A DNA stretch of 64,000 bases from Salinispora tropica CNB-440 (lineage in GTDB: Bacteria > Actinomycetota > Actinomycetes > Mycobacteriales > Micromonosporaceae). The notes below the pieces were generated by a model. The model saw only the letters and a list, made by a program, of their open reading frames with translations, was not told the origin of the DNA and ran no database searches. The DNA lies in the NCBI RefSeq assembly GCF_000016425.1, contig NC_009380.1:310001-374000 (forward strand). Direction: 5' to 3'. The position numbers and the translations under genes were made by a program. Positions 8,026-17,377 of the stretch are shown piece after piece (position 1 is the stretch's first letter; the number at the start of each line of letters is the position of its first letter).

Positions 8026-9492
8026 ATGGCCGAGACCCCGCCCGGCGCGCCCCCGCCGTCGCCGACCACCGCCGTACCGGCGGCCGCTCCGCAGATGCCG
8101 TCCCGTCGTCGAAACTGGCGTCGCTTCCTCGTTCTCGCCGGGGTGATTCTGCTGATCGCGGCCTGCGCCGTGTTCATGCTCTGGACACTGGGCGAGAGCC
8201 TCGGCGCGGAGGCGCTGCTGATTGGTGTGTTCGCGGCGGTTCTTCCGGTCCCGGTGCTGGTCGCCTGCTTCCTCTGGCTTGATCGGTACGAGCCGGAGCC
8301 GCTGCGGTACCTGGTCTTCTGCTTCGCCTGGGGTGCGTTCGTGGCCACTGCGGTGTCGCTGACGGTCAACACCTTCGCCGCGAACCGGTTCGAGGCGGCG
8401 GGTCTGCCGACCGCGCTCACGGCGGTCTTGGTCGCGCCCTTCATCGAGGAGCTGACCAAGGCGCTGGGGCCGATCCTGCTGCTGATCTTCCGGCGTCGGG
8501 AGATCTCCGGAATCACCGACGCCCTGGTCTACTGTGGGCTCTCCGCGATCGGTTTCGCGATGGTGGAGAACATCCTCTACCTCGGCGGGATCGGATATCG
8601 GACGGGTGTGGAGGAGTACGGCCCGGCGACCGGCACGCAGCAGGTCATCGCGATCTTTATCTTCCGGATCCTGCTCTTCGGGTTCGCCCACCCGCTGTTC
8701 ACCTCCATGACCGCGGTGGGGCTGGGAATCGCCGCCCGTAGCGCCGATCGGCGGGTACGGGTGCTGGCACCCGCGGCCGGCCTGCTGCTGGCGATGATGC
8801 TGCACGGTGCCTGGAACCTGCTGCCGACGTTGACCCAGGCCACCGGGCAGCTGTTGATTCAGCTCTACGGCCTCATTGGCGTCATGGTGCCGATCTTCTT
8901 CGGCATGGTTGCGCTGGCGGTTTGGTTGCGATCCTGGGAAGGGCGACTCACCGAGCGGACCCTGCCCGACTACGTCCGTTCCGGTTGGCTCACCCCGCCG
9001 GAGGTGGCGGCGTTGAGCAGTCTCGGACGGCGGCACGCCGCCCGGGTGTGGGCCAAGCGGGTCGGCGGCGACCAGGGGCGGAAGGCGATGCGCGGTTACC
9101 AGTTCGCGGCCACCCGGCTCGCGTTGCTGCGCGACGGGATGCGCCGTGGGCTGGACGATCGCCCGGCGGAGCGGGAGCGGGCCGTGGCCGAGGAGCGGTA
9201 CCTGCTGGAACTGATGAGCGGCTACCGAGCGTTCTTCGTTGGCCGGGATCCGCGCGCCCCGGCTGGCGTATGGGACGGGCACCGCTACCACCTGCGGTTC
9301 CCGGATGGGTCGCAGCGCGCGGTAGCGGCGCCGGAGGAGCCGGTGGTACCGATTCCGGTCGTGCTGGCGCCGCCTTCGCCGCCCGCGTTCCCGCCCGGTT
9401 ATCCGCCACCGCCCGGTTATCCGCCGCCGCCTGGTCATCCGCCGCCCGGCTGGTACGGGCCGCCCACCTCCGGGCGCCCCGGCCAGTTCTGA
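8026..9492 (+). CDS. PrsW-family intramembrane metalloprotease
   Basis: This 488-residue membrane protein has about eight hydrophobic segments between residues 30 and 305. It carries the PrsW signatures: FLWLDRYEPEPLRYL near residue 85, the metal-site motif FIEELTKALGP, GLSAIGFAMVENILY, and a later histidine in MMLHGAWN. The cytosolic C-terminus ends in a Pro-rich repeat tail (several PPPGYPPPPG-type units). PrsW proteases cleave membrane-bound anti-sigma factors in other bacteria; no anti-sigma partner is adjacent, so the substrate is unknown. ATG 8026 is preceded by TACGCT with a 6-base gap, so the mRNA is probably leaderless. It diverges from the riboswitch-controlled gene. Confidence 0.85.
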   Translation: MAETPPGAPPPSPTTAVPAAAPQMPSRRRNWRRFLVLAGVILLIAACAVFMLWTLGESLGAEALLIGVFAAVLPVPVLVACFLWLDRYEPEPLRYLVFCFAWGAFVATAVSLTVNTFAANRFEAAGLPTALTAVLVAPFIEELTKALGPILLLIFRRREISGITDALVYCGLSAIGFAMVENILYLGGIGYRTGVEEYGPATGTQQVIAIFIFRILLFGFAHPLFTSMTAVGLGIAARSADRRVRVLAPAAGLLLAMMLHGAWNLLPTLTQATGQLLIQLYGLIGVMVPIFFGMVALAVWLRSWEGRLTERTLPDYVRSGWLTPPEVAALSSLGRRHAARVWAKRVGGDQGRKAMRGYQFAATRLALLRDGMRRGLDDRPAERERAVAEERYLLELMSGYRAFFVGRDPRAPAGVWDGHRYHLRFPDGSQRAVAAPEEPVVPIPVVLAPPSPPAFPPGYPPPPGYPPPPGHPPPGWYGPPTSGRPGQF

Positions 9493-9496
9493 CCGC

Positions 9497-9536
9497 GGTC
9501 CTGCCTGGCGCCCGTTTGGCGGCGTCAGGCAGGACC
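9497..9536. terminator. Bidirectional terminator hairpin
   Basis: GGTCCTGCCTGGCGCC pairs with GGCGTCAGGCAGGACC over 16 bp with one mismatch and an 8-base loop. It lies exactly between the convergent ends of the PrsW gene and the small membrane-protein gene. Confidence 0.8.
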
Positions 9537-9542
9537 AGATGG

Positions 9543-9710
9543 TCATGTCATGAGGCTGGTGAGGAAGTCGCCGAGGCCCTGTGCCATCGCCATCAGCACG
9601 CCCCCGATCGCTTTGACCATCTCCGCCGCGCCCTCGGGTCGGAACGCCATGAAGTAGATCAGGAACGCGATGAAGCCCCAGAACAGCAGCTTCTTGAGCA
9701 GTACCGGCAT
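9543..9710 (-). CDS. Small membrane protein, 55 residues
   Basis: The protein has one strong hydrophobic helix (LLFWGFIAFLIYFMAF, about residues 6-21) followed by a second amphipathic stretch (AIGGVLMAMAQGLGDFLTSL). GGGGAGGG lies a few bases before ATG 9710, which supports translation. Function is not recognised. It ends at a strong hairpin shared with PrsW and is followed upstream by the GroES-like gene on the same strand. Confidence 0.65.
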   Translation of the reverse strand: MPVLLKKLLFWGFIAFLIYFMAFRPEGAAEMVKAIGGVLMAMAQGLGDFLTSLMT

Positions 9711-9797
9711 CGTCCCTCCCCAGGGCACCTGGTGCGGCTAACTTCCCGGGAAGGAGCAGAGCAAACGGCTACCGGTGGAGGCCGGTGGACTCTGGGG

Positions 9798-10136
9798 CTA
9801 CAGGTAGAGGCCGGTGGAGTCCGGTTCGACGCGTTCGGCGGCGACGGCGTGCACATCCCGCTCGCGCAGCAGCACGTATCCGCGGCCGTGCAGCTCGACT
9901 TCGGAGCGGTCGTCGGGGTCGAACAGGACCCGGTCGCCGGAGACGATGGAGCGGACGTTCGGCCCCACCGCCACCGCGGCTGCCCAGGCCAACCGCTTGC
10001 CGACAGCGGCGGTCGCCGGAATCACGATGCCGGCAGTAGAGCGACGCTCACCTTCACTGCCCTCCATGCGGACCAGTACCCGATCGTGCAGCAGCCGGAT
10101 CGGCAGGCCGGAGTCGAGATGCTCGTCGTTCGTCAC
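9798..10136 (-). CDS. GroES-like (Cpn10-fold) protein
   Basis: This 112-residue protein has the co-chaperonin-10 pattern: LPIRLLHDRVLVRMEG near residue 11, a mobile-loop-like segment ERRSTAGIVIPATA, then GPNVRSIVSGDRVLFDP and YVLLRERDVHAV. It differs from main GroES proteins in the loop and C-terminal tail. No GroEL gene is adjacent, so it is probably a stand-alone paralogue with an unproven chaperone role. The start is GTG, with TAGCGT 8 bases upstream, close to the leaderless pattern. Confidence 0.8.
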   Translation of the reverse strand: MTNDEHLDSGLPIRLLHDRVLVRMEGSEGERRSTAGIVIPATAAVGKRLAWAAAVAVGPNVRSIVSGDRVLFDPDDRSEVELHGRGYVLLRERDVHAVAAERVEPDSTGLYL

Positions 10137-10296
10137 GGGGGGAGACGCTACCGTGTCCAGCTCCGCCGTCCGGCCGTGGTTCCCCGGTGGTGACCGCGGG
10201 CATCCAGGAAAAGATTTGCCCCACGCTGGTTAGGTTGACGGCGTATCCTGTCCGACCAACCGGTGAGCGGGAACGCTTCGACGCCAGGAGGTGCGC

Positions 10297-11586
10297 TTGA
10301 GCCGTCTCGAGCGGATGCGTGAACGGCTTCGTCACGCGTACCAGTCGGTGCGGTCCCGGCGGAGATCGGCGGGCCTACGCGCCGGGACGCCCGCTACCGC
10401 CTCGCCAGCTTCGCCCAGGCCGGCACCAGCCCCGCCGCCACCTCCGGCGGTCGGCACGAAGACATCCGCACCGCTGCACAGCTCGACGACCAGCCGGGAC
10501 GACGCGGACGTGCCGCACGCGCTCCGTGTCGGGGCGGCGTGGTCCTGGCGGCTGCTCGCGATCGGGATCGTCGCCTGGGCCTTGTTGCGGGTGATGGGTC
10601 AGGTCCGGATCGTGATCATCCCGCTGGCCATCGCGCTGTTGCTGTCGGCACTGCTGGCCCCAGCCGTTGGCTGGCTGCTCCGGGCCCGGTTCCCGCGGTC
10701 GCTGGCGACCGCCGTGGTGCTGGTGGGCGGGTTGGCCGCAGTGATCGGCACGCTGACCCTGGTGGTCAACGAGTTCATCCAGGGTTTGCCGGTGCTGGGC
10801 GAGAAGTCGTCCCAGGGCGTACGCCAGATCCAGAACTGGCTGAGATCCGGCCCGCTGCGCCTCGAGGACGAGCAGCTGGACAGGTACATCAACGATGTCG
10901 AAGGGTGGCTCAACGAGAACATCGATGGGCTGACCAGCGGGGCGCTCTCCACCGCGGCCACCGTGGCCGAGGTGTTGACGGGCACGATCCTGGTGCTTTT
11001 CGCGACCTTCTTCTTCCTTCGTGACGGCAACCGGATCTGGCGCTTCCTGGTCCGGCTGATGCCGGTCAACGCCCGTTGGAAGGTCGACGACGCCGGTCGG
11101 GCGTCCTGGCAGACGCTCGGCGCGTACGTTCGGGCCACCGTGCTGGTGGCCTGCATCGACGCGCTCGGCATCGGCATCTTCCTGGTGATCTTCGAAATCC
11201 CGTTCGCGCTTCCGCTCGCCGCGCTGGTCTTCCTCGCCTCGTTCATCCCGATCATCGGGGCGACCTTGTCCGGCGGGGTCGCGGTGCTCGTTGCCCTGGT
11301 GGACAGCGGACCGATCACCGCGTTGATCATCCTGGGCGTGGTAATCGGTGTGCAGCAGCTTGAGGGCCACGTGCTCCAGCCATTGATCATGGGGCGGGCG
11401 GTGGCCATCCACCCGCTCGCGGTGATCGTCGGTATCGCCGCCGGCGTGGTACTCGCCGGGGTCACCGGGGCGCTGATCGCGGTGCCGTTGATCGCGGTGC
11501 TCAACACGGCGGTACGCCGTCTCGCCGCCCGTACCGTCCCGGAGACCCCATCGGACGCTGTCGTCGTCGCGAGCAGGGCCCCCTGA
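10297..11586 (+). CDS. AI-2E / PerM-family membrane transporter
   Basis: This 429-residue protein has a basic, Pro-rich cytosolic N-terminus (residues 1-75), two to three membrane helices (GIVAWALLRVMGQVRIVIIPLA region), a central soluble segment (about 160-225), and a cluster of helices at 225-410, with family features FFFLRDGNRIWRFLVRLMP and PIIGATLSGGVAVLVALV and QQLEGHVLQPLIMGR. Members export small molecules or act as ion antiporters; the substrate is not predictable here. AGGAGG at 10286-10291 suits TTG 10297; GTG 10291 would overlap it and ATG 10315 is another option. Confidence 0.85.
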   Translation: MSRLERMRERLRHAYQSVRSRRRSAGLRAGTPATASPASPRPAPAPPPPPAVGTKTSAPLHSSTTSRDDADVPHALRVGAAWSWRLLAIGIVAWALLRVMGQVRIVIIPLAIALLLSALLAPAVGWLLRARFPRSLATAVVLVGGLAAVIGTLTLVVNEFIQGLPVLGEKSSQGVRQIQNWLRSGPLRLEDEQLDRYINDVEGWLNENIDGLTSGALSTAATVAEVLTGTILVLFATFFFLRDGNRIWRFLVRLMPVNARWKVDDAGRASWQTLGAYVRATVLVACIDALGIGIFLVIFEIPFALPLAALVFLASFIPIIGATLSGGVAVLVALVDSGPITALIILGVVIGVQQLEGHVLQPLIMGRAVAIHPLAVIVGIAAGVVLAGVTGALIAVPLIAVLNTAVRRLAARTVPETPSDAVVVASRAP

Positions 11587-11636
11587 TCTGTCCGCGGCTG
11601 TCGTCGCGTTGACCCGCGGCGTGGTGTGCTACTCGG

Positions 11637-13688
11637 TCATGCCTTGGCGAGGCGTTCGAGGGCGCCGCGGGCCACGTCGGGACGGGTCGTGTACCAAAAC
11701 GGCGGAAGCGACCGGCGGAGGAACGGGCCGTATCCTCGGGCATTCTCCAGCCGGGAGTCGAGCACCGCGACCACCCCCCGGTCGTCGGTGGCGCGAATCA
11801 GCCGGCCCACGCCCTGGGCCAGCCGGACGGCTGCGATCGGCACGCTGACCGCGGCGAACCCCGATCCACCAGTGGCGTCAACGGCGGCGGCGCGGGCAGC
11901 GGCGAGTGGCTCATCGGGTCGCGGGAAGGGCAGCCGGTCAACGACCACCAGTTGACAGGCGTCGCCCGGCACATCCACCCCCTGCCAGAGCGACATCACC
12001 CCAAACAGGCAGCTCGCCTGTTCTTCGCGGAACCGGCGAACCAGCAGTGGCAGCGCCTGCTCGCCCTGGAGCAGCACGGGCAGGTCGGTGCGTTCCCGGA
12101 GCAGCTCCGCCGCCTGCTGCGCGGCCCGCCGGGACGAGAAGAGCCCGAGTGTCCGTCCGCCGAGCGCCTCGACCAGCTCGAGGAGCTCCGCGCCGGCCGC
12201 GTCGGGCAGCCCGGAGGCGCTGGGCCGGGGGAGGTGCGCGGCGACGTAGAGGATCCCCTGTCGGGCGTAGTCGAACGGAGAGCCGACGTCGAGCGACTGC
12301 CAGTCGGGACCGGAGGTGACGGGTGCCTCGGTTGTGGCAGCCGGCACCTCCAGGCCCAGAGCCCGGGCAACGGTGTCGAAGCGGCCCCCCAGAGTCAGGG
12401 TGGCCGAGGTGGCGACGACGGTGCGTTCTTCGTAAAGGTGGGTGGCGAGGGTGCCGGACACCGAGAGCGGGGCGACCACCAGTGCCCGTCGCCCGGTGGC
12501 ATCGTTGCGCTCCACCCAGGCCACGTCGTGGTCTGCCTCCTCCAACAGCCGCTGCGCGGTGCCGGACAGCTCGTCGAGCACCGCCTTGGCCTGCTGCTTG
12601 CGGACCGGGTCCGGGTCGTCAGCCTTGACCTCACCGATCGAGTCGAGGGCCGCGCGGGTCGCGGCGTCGAGCAGCGTGCACGCCTCCTGCAGCGGGGTCG
12701 GCAGCCCGGTGGTGAGCCGACCTGCGGGTGCCTCGGCGAGCCCGACGGCCAGGGCGTCACCCGCCGCGGTGAGCGCCTCGGCCGTCTCGGGGCGGAGCAG
12801 TGGGCGGGCCTGGCGGGTGGATCGGTCGATGGATTCCGGCACCAACTCTGCCTGCGCGGCGGAGGAGACCCGGTCGGCCAGTTCGTGCGCCTCGTCCACG
12901 ATGAGCAGCTGGTGCGGCGGAACGATGTGTCGTCCGGCGAGCATGTCCACCGCGAGCAGGCTGTGGTTGGTCACCACGACGTCGGCCTCGCGGGCGCGGG
13001 CCCGGGAGGCGTCGGCGAAACACTCGGCGCCGAACGGGCAACGGGCCGTACCAACGCACTCCCGCGCCGGCATGGACACCAGACGCCAGGCCTGCTCGTC
13101 AACGCCGGGATCAAGTTCGTCCCGGTCGCCGGTGTCAGTCTTCTCGGCCCAGTCGCGGAGCCGCTGGACCTGCCGGCCGAGGCGCCCGGCCTCGCCGAGC
13201 CACGCCGTGCCGCCCGGCTTCGGCGAGTCGAAGAGGGTGTCGCCGGGCTCCTCCTCGGTGGCGTTGTCGAGCCGGGCCAGGCAGAGGTAGTGGTGCCGCC
13301 CCTTGAGTACCGCGAAGGTGGGTCGTCGGCCGAGCAGCGGCTCCACCGCGTCGGCCAGCCGGGGAAGGTCGTGGTCAACCAGTTGGGACTGGAGCGCGAG
13401 GGTGGCGGTGGAGACCACCACCGGGCCGTCAACGGTGAGCGCGGGCGCCAGGTACGCCAGGGATTTGCCGGTGCCGGTGCCCGCCTGCACCAGTAGGTGC
13501 TCGCGGGCGGCTACGGCTGTCTCAATCGCCGTCGTCATCTCCTGCTGGCCCGGGCGCGCCGCGCCTCCGGGGACCGCGTTGACCGCCGCGGCGAGTAGGT
13601 CGGCTCCGGTCACCCCACCGCCGGAGCGCCGGCTGCCGGTTCGGGACTGTGGGCTGGCGGAATCGGTGGCGGCGCGGGGCGGGGTCAC
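11637..13688 (-). CDS. DinG/YoaA-type ATP-dependent DNA helicase
   Basis: This 683-residue XPD-like superfamily 2 helicase has Walker A in LLVQAGTGTGKSLAYLAPAL, motif Ia region VVVSTATLALQSQL, DEAH box in LLIVDEAHELADRV, and the C-terminal GVMSLWQGVDVPGDACQL and QGVGRLIRATDDRGVVAVLD motifs. Four cysteines between motifs I and II (one in YLCLARL, then RECVG, RCPF, GAECFA) could ligate the Fe-S cluster typical of this family. The likely role is unwinding replication obstacles such as R-loops or D-loops. GTG 13688 has TACCGT 6 bases upstream (leaderless). It converges on the PerM-like gene. Confidence 0.9.
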   Translation of the reverse strand: MTPPRAATDSASPQSRTGSRRSGGGVTGADLLAAAVNAVPGGAARPGQQEMTTAIETAVAAREHLLVQAGTGTGKSLAYLAPALTVDGPVVVSTATLALQSQLVDHDLPRLADAVEPLLGRRPTFAVLKGRHHYLCLARLDNATEEEPGDTLFDSPKPGGTAWLGEAGRLGRQVQRLRDWAEKTDTGDRDELDPGVDEQAWRLVSMPARECVGTARCPFGAECFADASRARAREADVVVTNHSLLAVDMLAGRHIVPPHQLLIVDEAHELADRVSSAAQAELVPESIDRSTRQARPLLRPETAEALTAAGDALAVGLAEAPAGRLTTGLPTPLQEACTLLDAATRAALDSIGEVKADDPDPVRKQQAKAVLDELSGTAQRLLEEADHDVAWVERNDATGRRALVVAPLSVSGTLATHLYEERTVVATSATLTLGGRFDTVARALGLEVPAATTEAPVTSGPDWQSLDVGSPFDYARQGILYVAAHLPRPSASGLPDAAGAELLELVEALGGRTLGLFSSRRAAQQAAELLRERTDLPVLLQGEQALPLLVRRFREEQASCLFGVMSLWQGVDVPGDACQLVVVDRLPFPRPDEPLAAARAAAVDATGGSGFAAVSVPIAAVRLAQGVGRLIRATDDRGVVAVLDSRLENARGYGPFLRRSLPPFWYTTRPDVARGALERLAKA

Positions 13689-13825
13689 CGTGCGACGGTA
13701 CCGGTCCGCGCCGACGGTCGGCTCCCGGCGGGCGGCGCGGCGCCGTCACGGTCCGACATCTGACCGGTGGCGTCCGGTTATCTCCTTACTTCGTCGGATC
13801 GGCCGAATCGGCTAGGGTGCCAGTC

Positions 13826-14332
13826 ATGCCGAGCGACGTGGTCCGCGTGATCTACCGCAAGTACGACGGCAGCGCCCACCGCGACTACCCGGCCCGCCGG
13901 CTCGCCGAGGATGACCTCGGCGTCTGGCTCGGTGTGCCGCTCGGCACCCCGTCGGTCTACCACGGCCGCCCCTCCGTCGAGCAGATTCCGTTCGTGCTCC
14001 TGGTGCCGCATCACGGGTGGTGGACCGGCATGTTCAACCCACCGCCGCGGACCAGCGAGGTCTACTGCGACATCGCCAGTCCAGCCCACTGGGAGAACGA
14101 CGACACCGTGCACCTCTTTGACCTTGACCTTGACGTGGTGCGCCGACGTGGCTCCGGTCTGGTGGAGCTGCTGGACGAGGACGAGTTCGCTGAGCACCGC
14201 AAGCGGTTCGGCTACCCGGACGAGGTGGTTACCGAGGCGCACGCCGCTGCCCACTGGCTGTTCGCCGCGTTGGGCGACGGCACCGAGCCGTTCGCCACGT
14301 CGTACCGGAAGTGGCTGGCGCTGGTCGTCTGA
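13826..14332 (+). CDS. DUF402-family protein
   Basis: This 168-residue protein has the DUF402 pattern: VEQIPFVLLVPHHGWWTGMF in the middle, then EVYCDIASPAHW, VHLFDLDLDVVRR and LLDEDEFAEHRKRFGYP. Some DUF402 proteins are nucleoside phosphatases, with acidic metal ligands like those in the DLDLDV segment; activity here is not shown. ATG 13826 has TAGGGT ending 7 bases upstream, so the mRNA is probably leaderless. The gene diverges from the helicase gene. Confidence 0.78.
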   Translation: MPSDVVRVIYRKYDGSAHRDYPARRLAEDDLGVWLGVPLGTPSVYHGRPSVEQIPFVLLVPHHGWWTGMFNPPPRTSEVYCDIASPAHWENDDTVHLFDLDLDVVRRRGSGLVELLDEDEFAEHRKRFGYPDEVVTEAHAAAHWLFAALGDGTEPFATSYRKWLALVV

Positions 14333-14395
14333 ACCGGCTGGCTGGCCCTTGACCCTCCGTGACACACCCGGCGTGGGTTTGATGAAGCTTGCCGG

Positions 14396-14427
14396 GCCCG
14401 GGGCCGGTCGTGGCCCGGCCCCGGGGC
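14396..14427 (+). terminator. GC-rich hairpin after the DUF402 gene
   Basis: GCCCGGGGCCGG pairs with CCGGCCCCGGGG over about 11-12 bp around a 7-base loop, 64 bases past the stop codon. A smaller GCTGCCC/GGGCAGC hairpin follows near 14444-14463. The rest of 14333-14587 shows no gene. Confidence 0.55.
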
Positions 14428-14587
14428 TGGTGTGAGGAATGTCGCTGCCCCTCCGTGAGGGCAGCTCGGCAGCGTGCGTGACGGCATGTCCACGCCCTCG
14501 TGGGTCCGTGGGAGATGTTCGGTATCGGAGCGCGAGGGTATCCGCCTGCCGGCTCGGTGCCGGGCCGGAACGGAGGATCCACACCGA

Positions 14588-14674
14588 TAAAGGTGAACAG
14601 AGCGTTAATTGAAAGTGAACGGGAGTGGGCTAGTGGTGGGCCGGTTCATTCGGCGTTTTGGCGGCACCTAGCAT
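14588..14674 (+). promoter_or_regulatory. Two PHO boxes and promoter of the DUF47-PiT operon
   Basis: Two PhoP-type sites are visible. The upstream one, on the minus strand, is three consecutive 11-base units at 14588-14620, reading GTTCACTTTCA, ATTAACGCTCT, GTTCACCTTTA (outer units strong, middle degenerate). The second, on the plus strand, is GTTCATTCGGC (14644-14654) plus GTTTTGGCGGC (14655-14665). It sits where a -35 would be, just before a TAGCAT -10 (about 14670-14675). PhoP binding to 11-base direct repeats is established in Streptomyces; phosphate control here is inferred. Confidence 0.75.
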
Positions 14675-14736
14675 TCCCACTCAGGTCACCCCGCGAGGTG
14701 GCTGCCACCCCCCACCGACACGACGAGGTCCGTCCT

Positions 14737-15363
14737 GTGAAGTTTTCCTTCCGCCCGAACGAGGGTGCCTTCTACGAGCTCTTCACCAGGGCCGCGCAGA
14801 ACTTGGTGCGGGGCACCGAACTCCTCAACGAGCTGGCCCTGCCCGGCGTGGAGGTGCAGTCGGTCAGCGAGCGGCTCACCGAGGTGGAGCACGACAGCGA
14901 TCAGATCACCCACGAGCTGTACAAGAAGATCAACTCTACCTTCATCACGCCGTTCGACCGGGAGGACATCTACCGGCTCGGCTCGCTGCTCGACGACGTC
15001 ATGGATCACCTGGAGGCGGTCGGAAACCTGCTCTATCTGTACGGCCTGACCGAGCTGCCGTCGCTGCCGCGGGAGATGCACGAGCTGGTCAACGTCTTGG
15101 ACCAGCAGGCGAGGCTGACCGCTGAGGCGATGCCCCGACTGAGGTCGATGCGGGACCTCGAGGACTACTGGATCGAGTGCAACCGGCTGGAGAACGACGG
15201 CGACCAGGCGTACCGGATGTTGCTGGTCCGACTCTTCTCCGGTGAGTACGACGCCTTGACCGTGTTGAAGATGAAGGAGGTCGCCGACGAGCTCGAGGCC
15301 GCCTGCGACGCCTTCGAGCACGTGGCGAACACCGTCGAGACAATCGCGGTCAAGGAGTCCTGA
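14737..15363 (+). CDS. DUF47 PhoU-like accessory protein of phosphate transporter
   Basis: This 208-residue all-helical protein has the DUF47/PhoU-like pattern (RAAQNLVRGTELLNELAL, HDSDQITHELYKKINSTFIT and FDREDIYRLGSLLDDVMDHLE). Such proteins are encoded beside PiT transporters and are thought to modulate them. GTG 14737 gives the conserved start KFSFRPNEGAFYELF, and a GAGGT lies about 8 bases upstream. The stop codon is 3 bases before the next start, so the two genes form an operon behind the PHO boxes. Confidence 0.88.
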   Translation: MKFSFRPNEGAFYELFTRAAQNLVRGTELLNELALPGVEVQSVSERLTEVEHDSDQITHELYKKINSTFITPFDREDIYRLGSLLDDVMDHLEAVGNLLYLYGLTELPSLPREMHELVNVLDQQARLTAEAMPRLRSMRDLEDYWIECNRLENDGDQAYRMLLVRLFSGEYDALTVLKMKEVADELEAACDAFEHVANTVETIAVKES

Positions 15364-15366
15364 TCC

Positions 15367-16371
15367 GTGACCCCTGAACTCGTCGCCGTGCTGGCGGTGA
15401 TCGCAGTCGCGTTGGTCTTCGACTACACGAACGGATTCCACGACGCCGCCAACGCGATCGCGACCAGCATCTCCACCCGAGCGCTGACCCCCCGGGTCGC
15501 CCTGGCCATGGCGGCCGTCGGCAACTTCATCGGCGCGCACTTCGGCGCGGAGGTCGCCAAGACCGTCGGCAGCGGCCTGGTGAAGTTGCCCACCGGGACG
15601 CCCAGCCTGGCCATCGTCTTCGCCGGTGTGGTCGGTGCCATCGTCTGGAACCTCATCACCTGGTACTTCGGTCTGCCGTCGTCCTCGTCGCACGCCCTGA
15701 TCGGCGGTCTGGTCGGCGCCACCGTGGCGGCGTCGGGCGCGGTGCTGTGGATGGGCATCGGCCAGAAGGTCGTCCTCCCGATGGTCCTGTCGCCGATGGT
15801 CGGTCTCCTCCTCGGTTACCTCGTCATGCTCGCCGTTCAGTGGATCTTCCGGCGGGGGCATCCGGGCAAGCTCAACCGGGGCTTCCGGTGGGCTCAGAGT
15901 GCCTCGGCGGCGGCCATGTCGATCGGCCACGGCATGCAGGACGCGGCGAAGACGATCGGCATCGTGGTACTCGCCCTCTTCGTCGGGGGCTTCCAGGACG
16001 ATCCGACGTACATCCCGGAGTGGGCCTTCTGGACCTCTGCGGCGGTGCTCGCCGCCGGTACGTACGCCGGTGGGTGGCGGATCATCCGGACCCTGGGCCG
16101 GAAGATCATCGACCTGCGTCCGCCAGAGGGCTTCGCCGCCGAGACCGTGGCCAGCTCGGTGCTCTACTTCAACGCGCTGGTGCTGGGCGCACCGATCTCC
16201 ACCACCCACACCATCACCTCGGCGATCATGGGTGTTGGTGTCACCAAGCGGCTCTCCGCGGTTCGTTGGGGGGTCGCCGGCAACATCGTGGGCGCCTGGA
16301 TTCTCACCTTCCCGGCTGCCGGCAGCATCGGCGCCCTGACGTACTTCCTGGTTCGACCGTTGTTCAGCTGA
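15367..16371 (+). CDS. pit: Low-affinity inorganic phosphate transporter, PiT family
   Basis: This 334-residue membrane permease has about ten helices and both PiT signatures: DYTNGFHDAANAIATSIS near residue 19, and LGAPISTTHTITSAIMGVG near residue 275, with LPSSSSHALIGGLVGA between. It imports phosphate (often as metal-phosphate) driven by protons. GTG start, 3 bases after the DUF47 stop. The PHO boxes ahead of the operon suggest it is phosphate-regulated rather than constitutive, as for PitH2-type operons in actinomycetes. Confidence 0.93.
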   Translation: MTPELVAVLAVIAVALVFDYTNGFHDAANAIATSISTRALTPRVALAMAAVGNFIGAHFGAEVAKTVGSGLVKLPTGTPSLAIVFAGVVGAIVWNLITWYFGLPSSSSHALIGGLVGATVAASGAVLWMGIGQKVVLPMVLSPMVGLLLGYLVMLAVQWIFRRGHPGKLNRGFRWAQSASAAAMSIGHGMQDAAKTIGIVVLALFVGGFQDDPTYIPEWAFWTSAAVLAAGTYAGGWRIIRTLGRKIIDLRPPEGFAAETVASSVLYFNALVLGAPISTTHTITSAIMGVGVTKRLSAVRWGVAGNIVGAWILTFPAAGSIGALTYFLVRPLFS

Positions 16372-16423
16372 GGCGCGGGCAGGGGCGCTGGGCGTTGCGC
16401 CGGCTGGGATCTAGGCTCTCTCC

Positions 16424-17314
16424 ATGACGAGCGACGGCGATGGTTTCCCTGCCCCATCGGCGCTGGTGGAACACGCCCGCCGGTTCCGCGAGCAGGGGGG
16501 CACGCCGGCGGTACCCCGGGTGGCGGCCACCGTACTGCTGCTTCGCCCAGCCGACGATGTTGCCGGTGCGGGCAGCGGGATGGATCGGCCGAACGGCCTC
16601 TCCGCCCCGCCGTCCGCCCGCCCGTACGGCTTCGAGGCGTATCTGATCCGGCGGGTCGCAGCGATGGCCTTTGGCGGCGTGTACGCCTTCCCCGGTGGCG
16701 GCGTGGACCCATCGGATTCGACGGCCCACGTTGACTGGGCCGGGCCGACCCCGGCCCAGTGGGGAGCCCGGCTGGGGCTGGCTCCGACGTCGGCGCAGGC
16801 GGTCGTCTGCGCCGCCGCGCGGGAAGTGTTCGAGGAGGTCGGAGTCCTGCTCGCCGGCCCGGACGCCGACACGGTCGTCGGTGATGTGTCCGGCGCCGAC
16901 TGGGAGACCGCCCGGGTGGCCCTGGAACGGCGTGAGGTGGGCTTTGCTGACCTGCTCGCCCAGCGCGGGCTCACCCTCCGGTCGGATCTGCTGCTGCCGT
17001 GGAGCCGGTGGATCACACCCGAGTTCGAGCCGCGTCGTTTCGACACGTACTTCTTCGTCGCCCGGCTGCCGGTGGGGCAGCGTACCCGGGATGTCTCCGG
17101 TGAGGCGGACCGCACGCTCTGGATCTCCCCGGCCGACGCCTGCGCCGGGGAGCTGACCATGCTCCCGCCGACCCTGGTCACCCTCGGCCAGGTGGCAGCC
17201 TGTCGGGATCTGGCCGGTGTTGTCGCCGCCGCGGCGACCCGCGATGCGGCGAGTCCGGTGACCCCTCGGCTGGAGGACTCCGGCGCGGGGCCACCCCGGT
17301 TTCTCCTGCGCTGA
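16424..17314 (+). CDS. NUDIX hydrolase
   Basis: This 296-residue protein has the NUDIX core AAREVFEEVGVLLAG (residues about 127-141, the REVFEEVG metal site intact), preceded by AFGGVYAFPGGGVDPSD. It is longer than simple MutT proteins and resembles the larger NUDT19/acyl-CoA-diphosphatase-like group in layout. The substrate is not known. ATG 16424 has TAGGCT ending 6 bases upstream, so it is probably leaderless. It lies between the PiT operon and phoU. Confidence 0.85.
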   Translation: MTSDGDGFPAPSALVEHARRFREQGGTPAVPRVAATVLLLRPADDVAGAGSGMDRPNGLSAPPSARPYGFEAYLIRRVAAMAFGGVYAFPGGGVDPSDSTAHVDWAGPTPAQWGARLGLAPTSAQAVVCAAAREVFEEVGVLLAGPDADTVVGDVSGADWETARVALERREVGFADLLAQRGLTLRSDLLLPWSRWITPEFEPRRFDTYFFVARLPVGQRTRDVSGEADRTLWISPADACAGELTMLPPTLVTLGQVAACRDLAGVVAAAATRDAASPVTPRLEDSGAGPPRFLLR

Positions 17315-17377
17315 CTGGTCAGTCAGGGACGTCGCCCATCGCCGGTGCCGGATTCGGCTGATCCGTGCCGCAGCCGG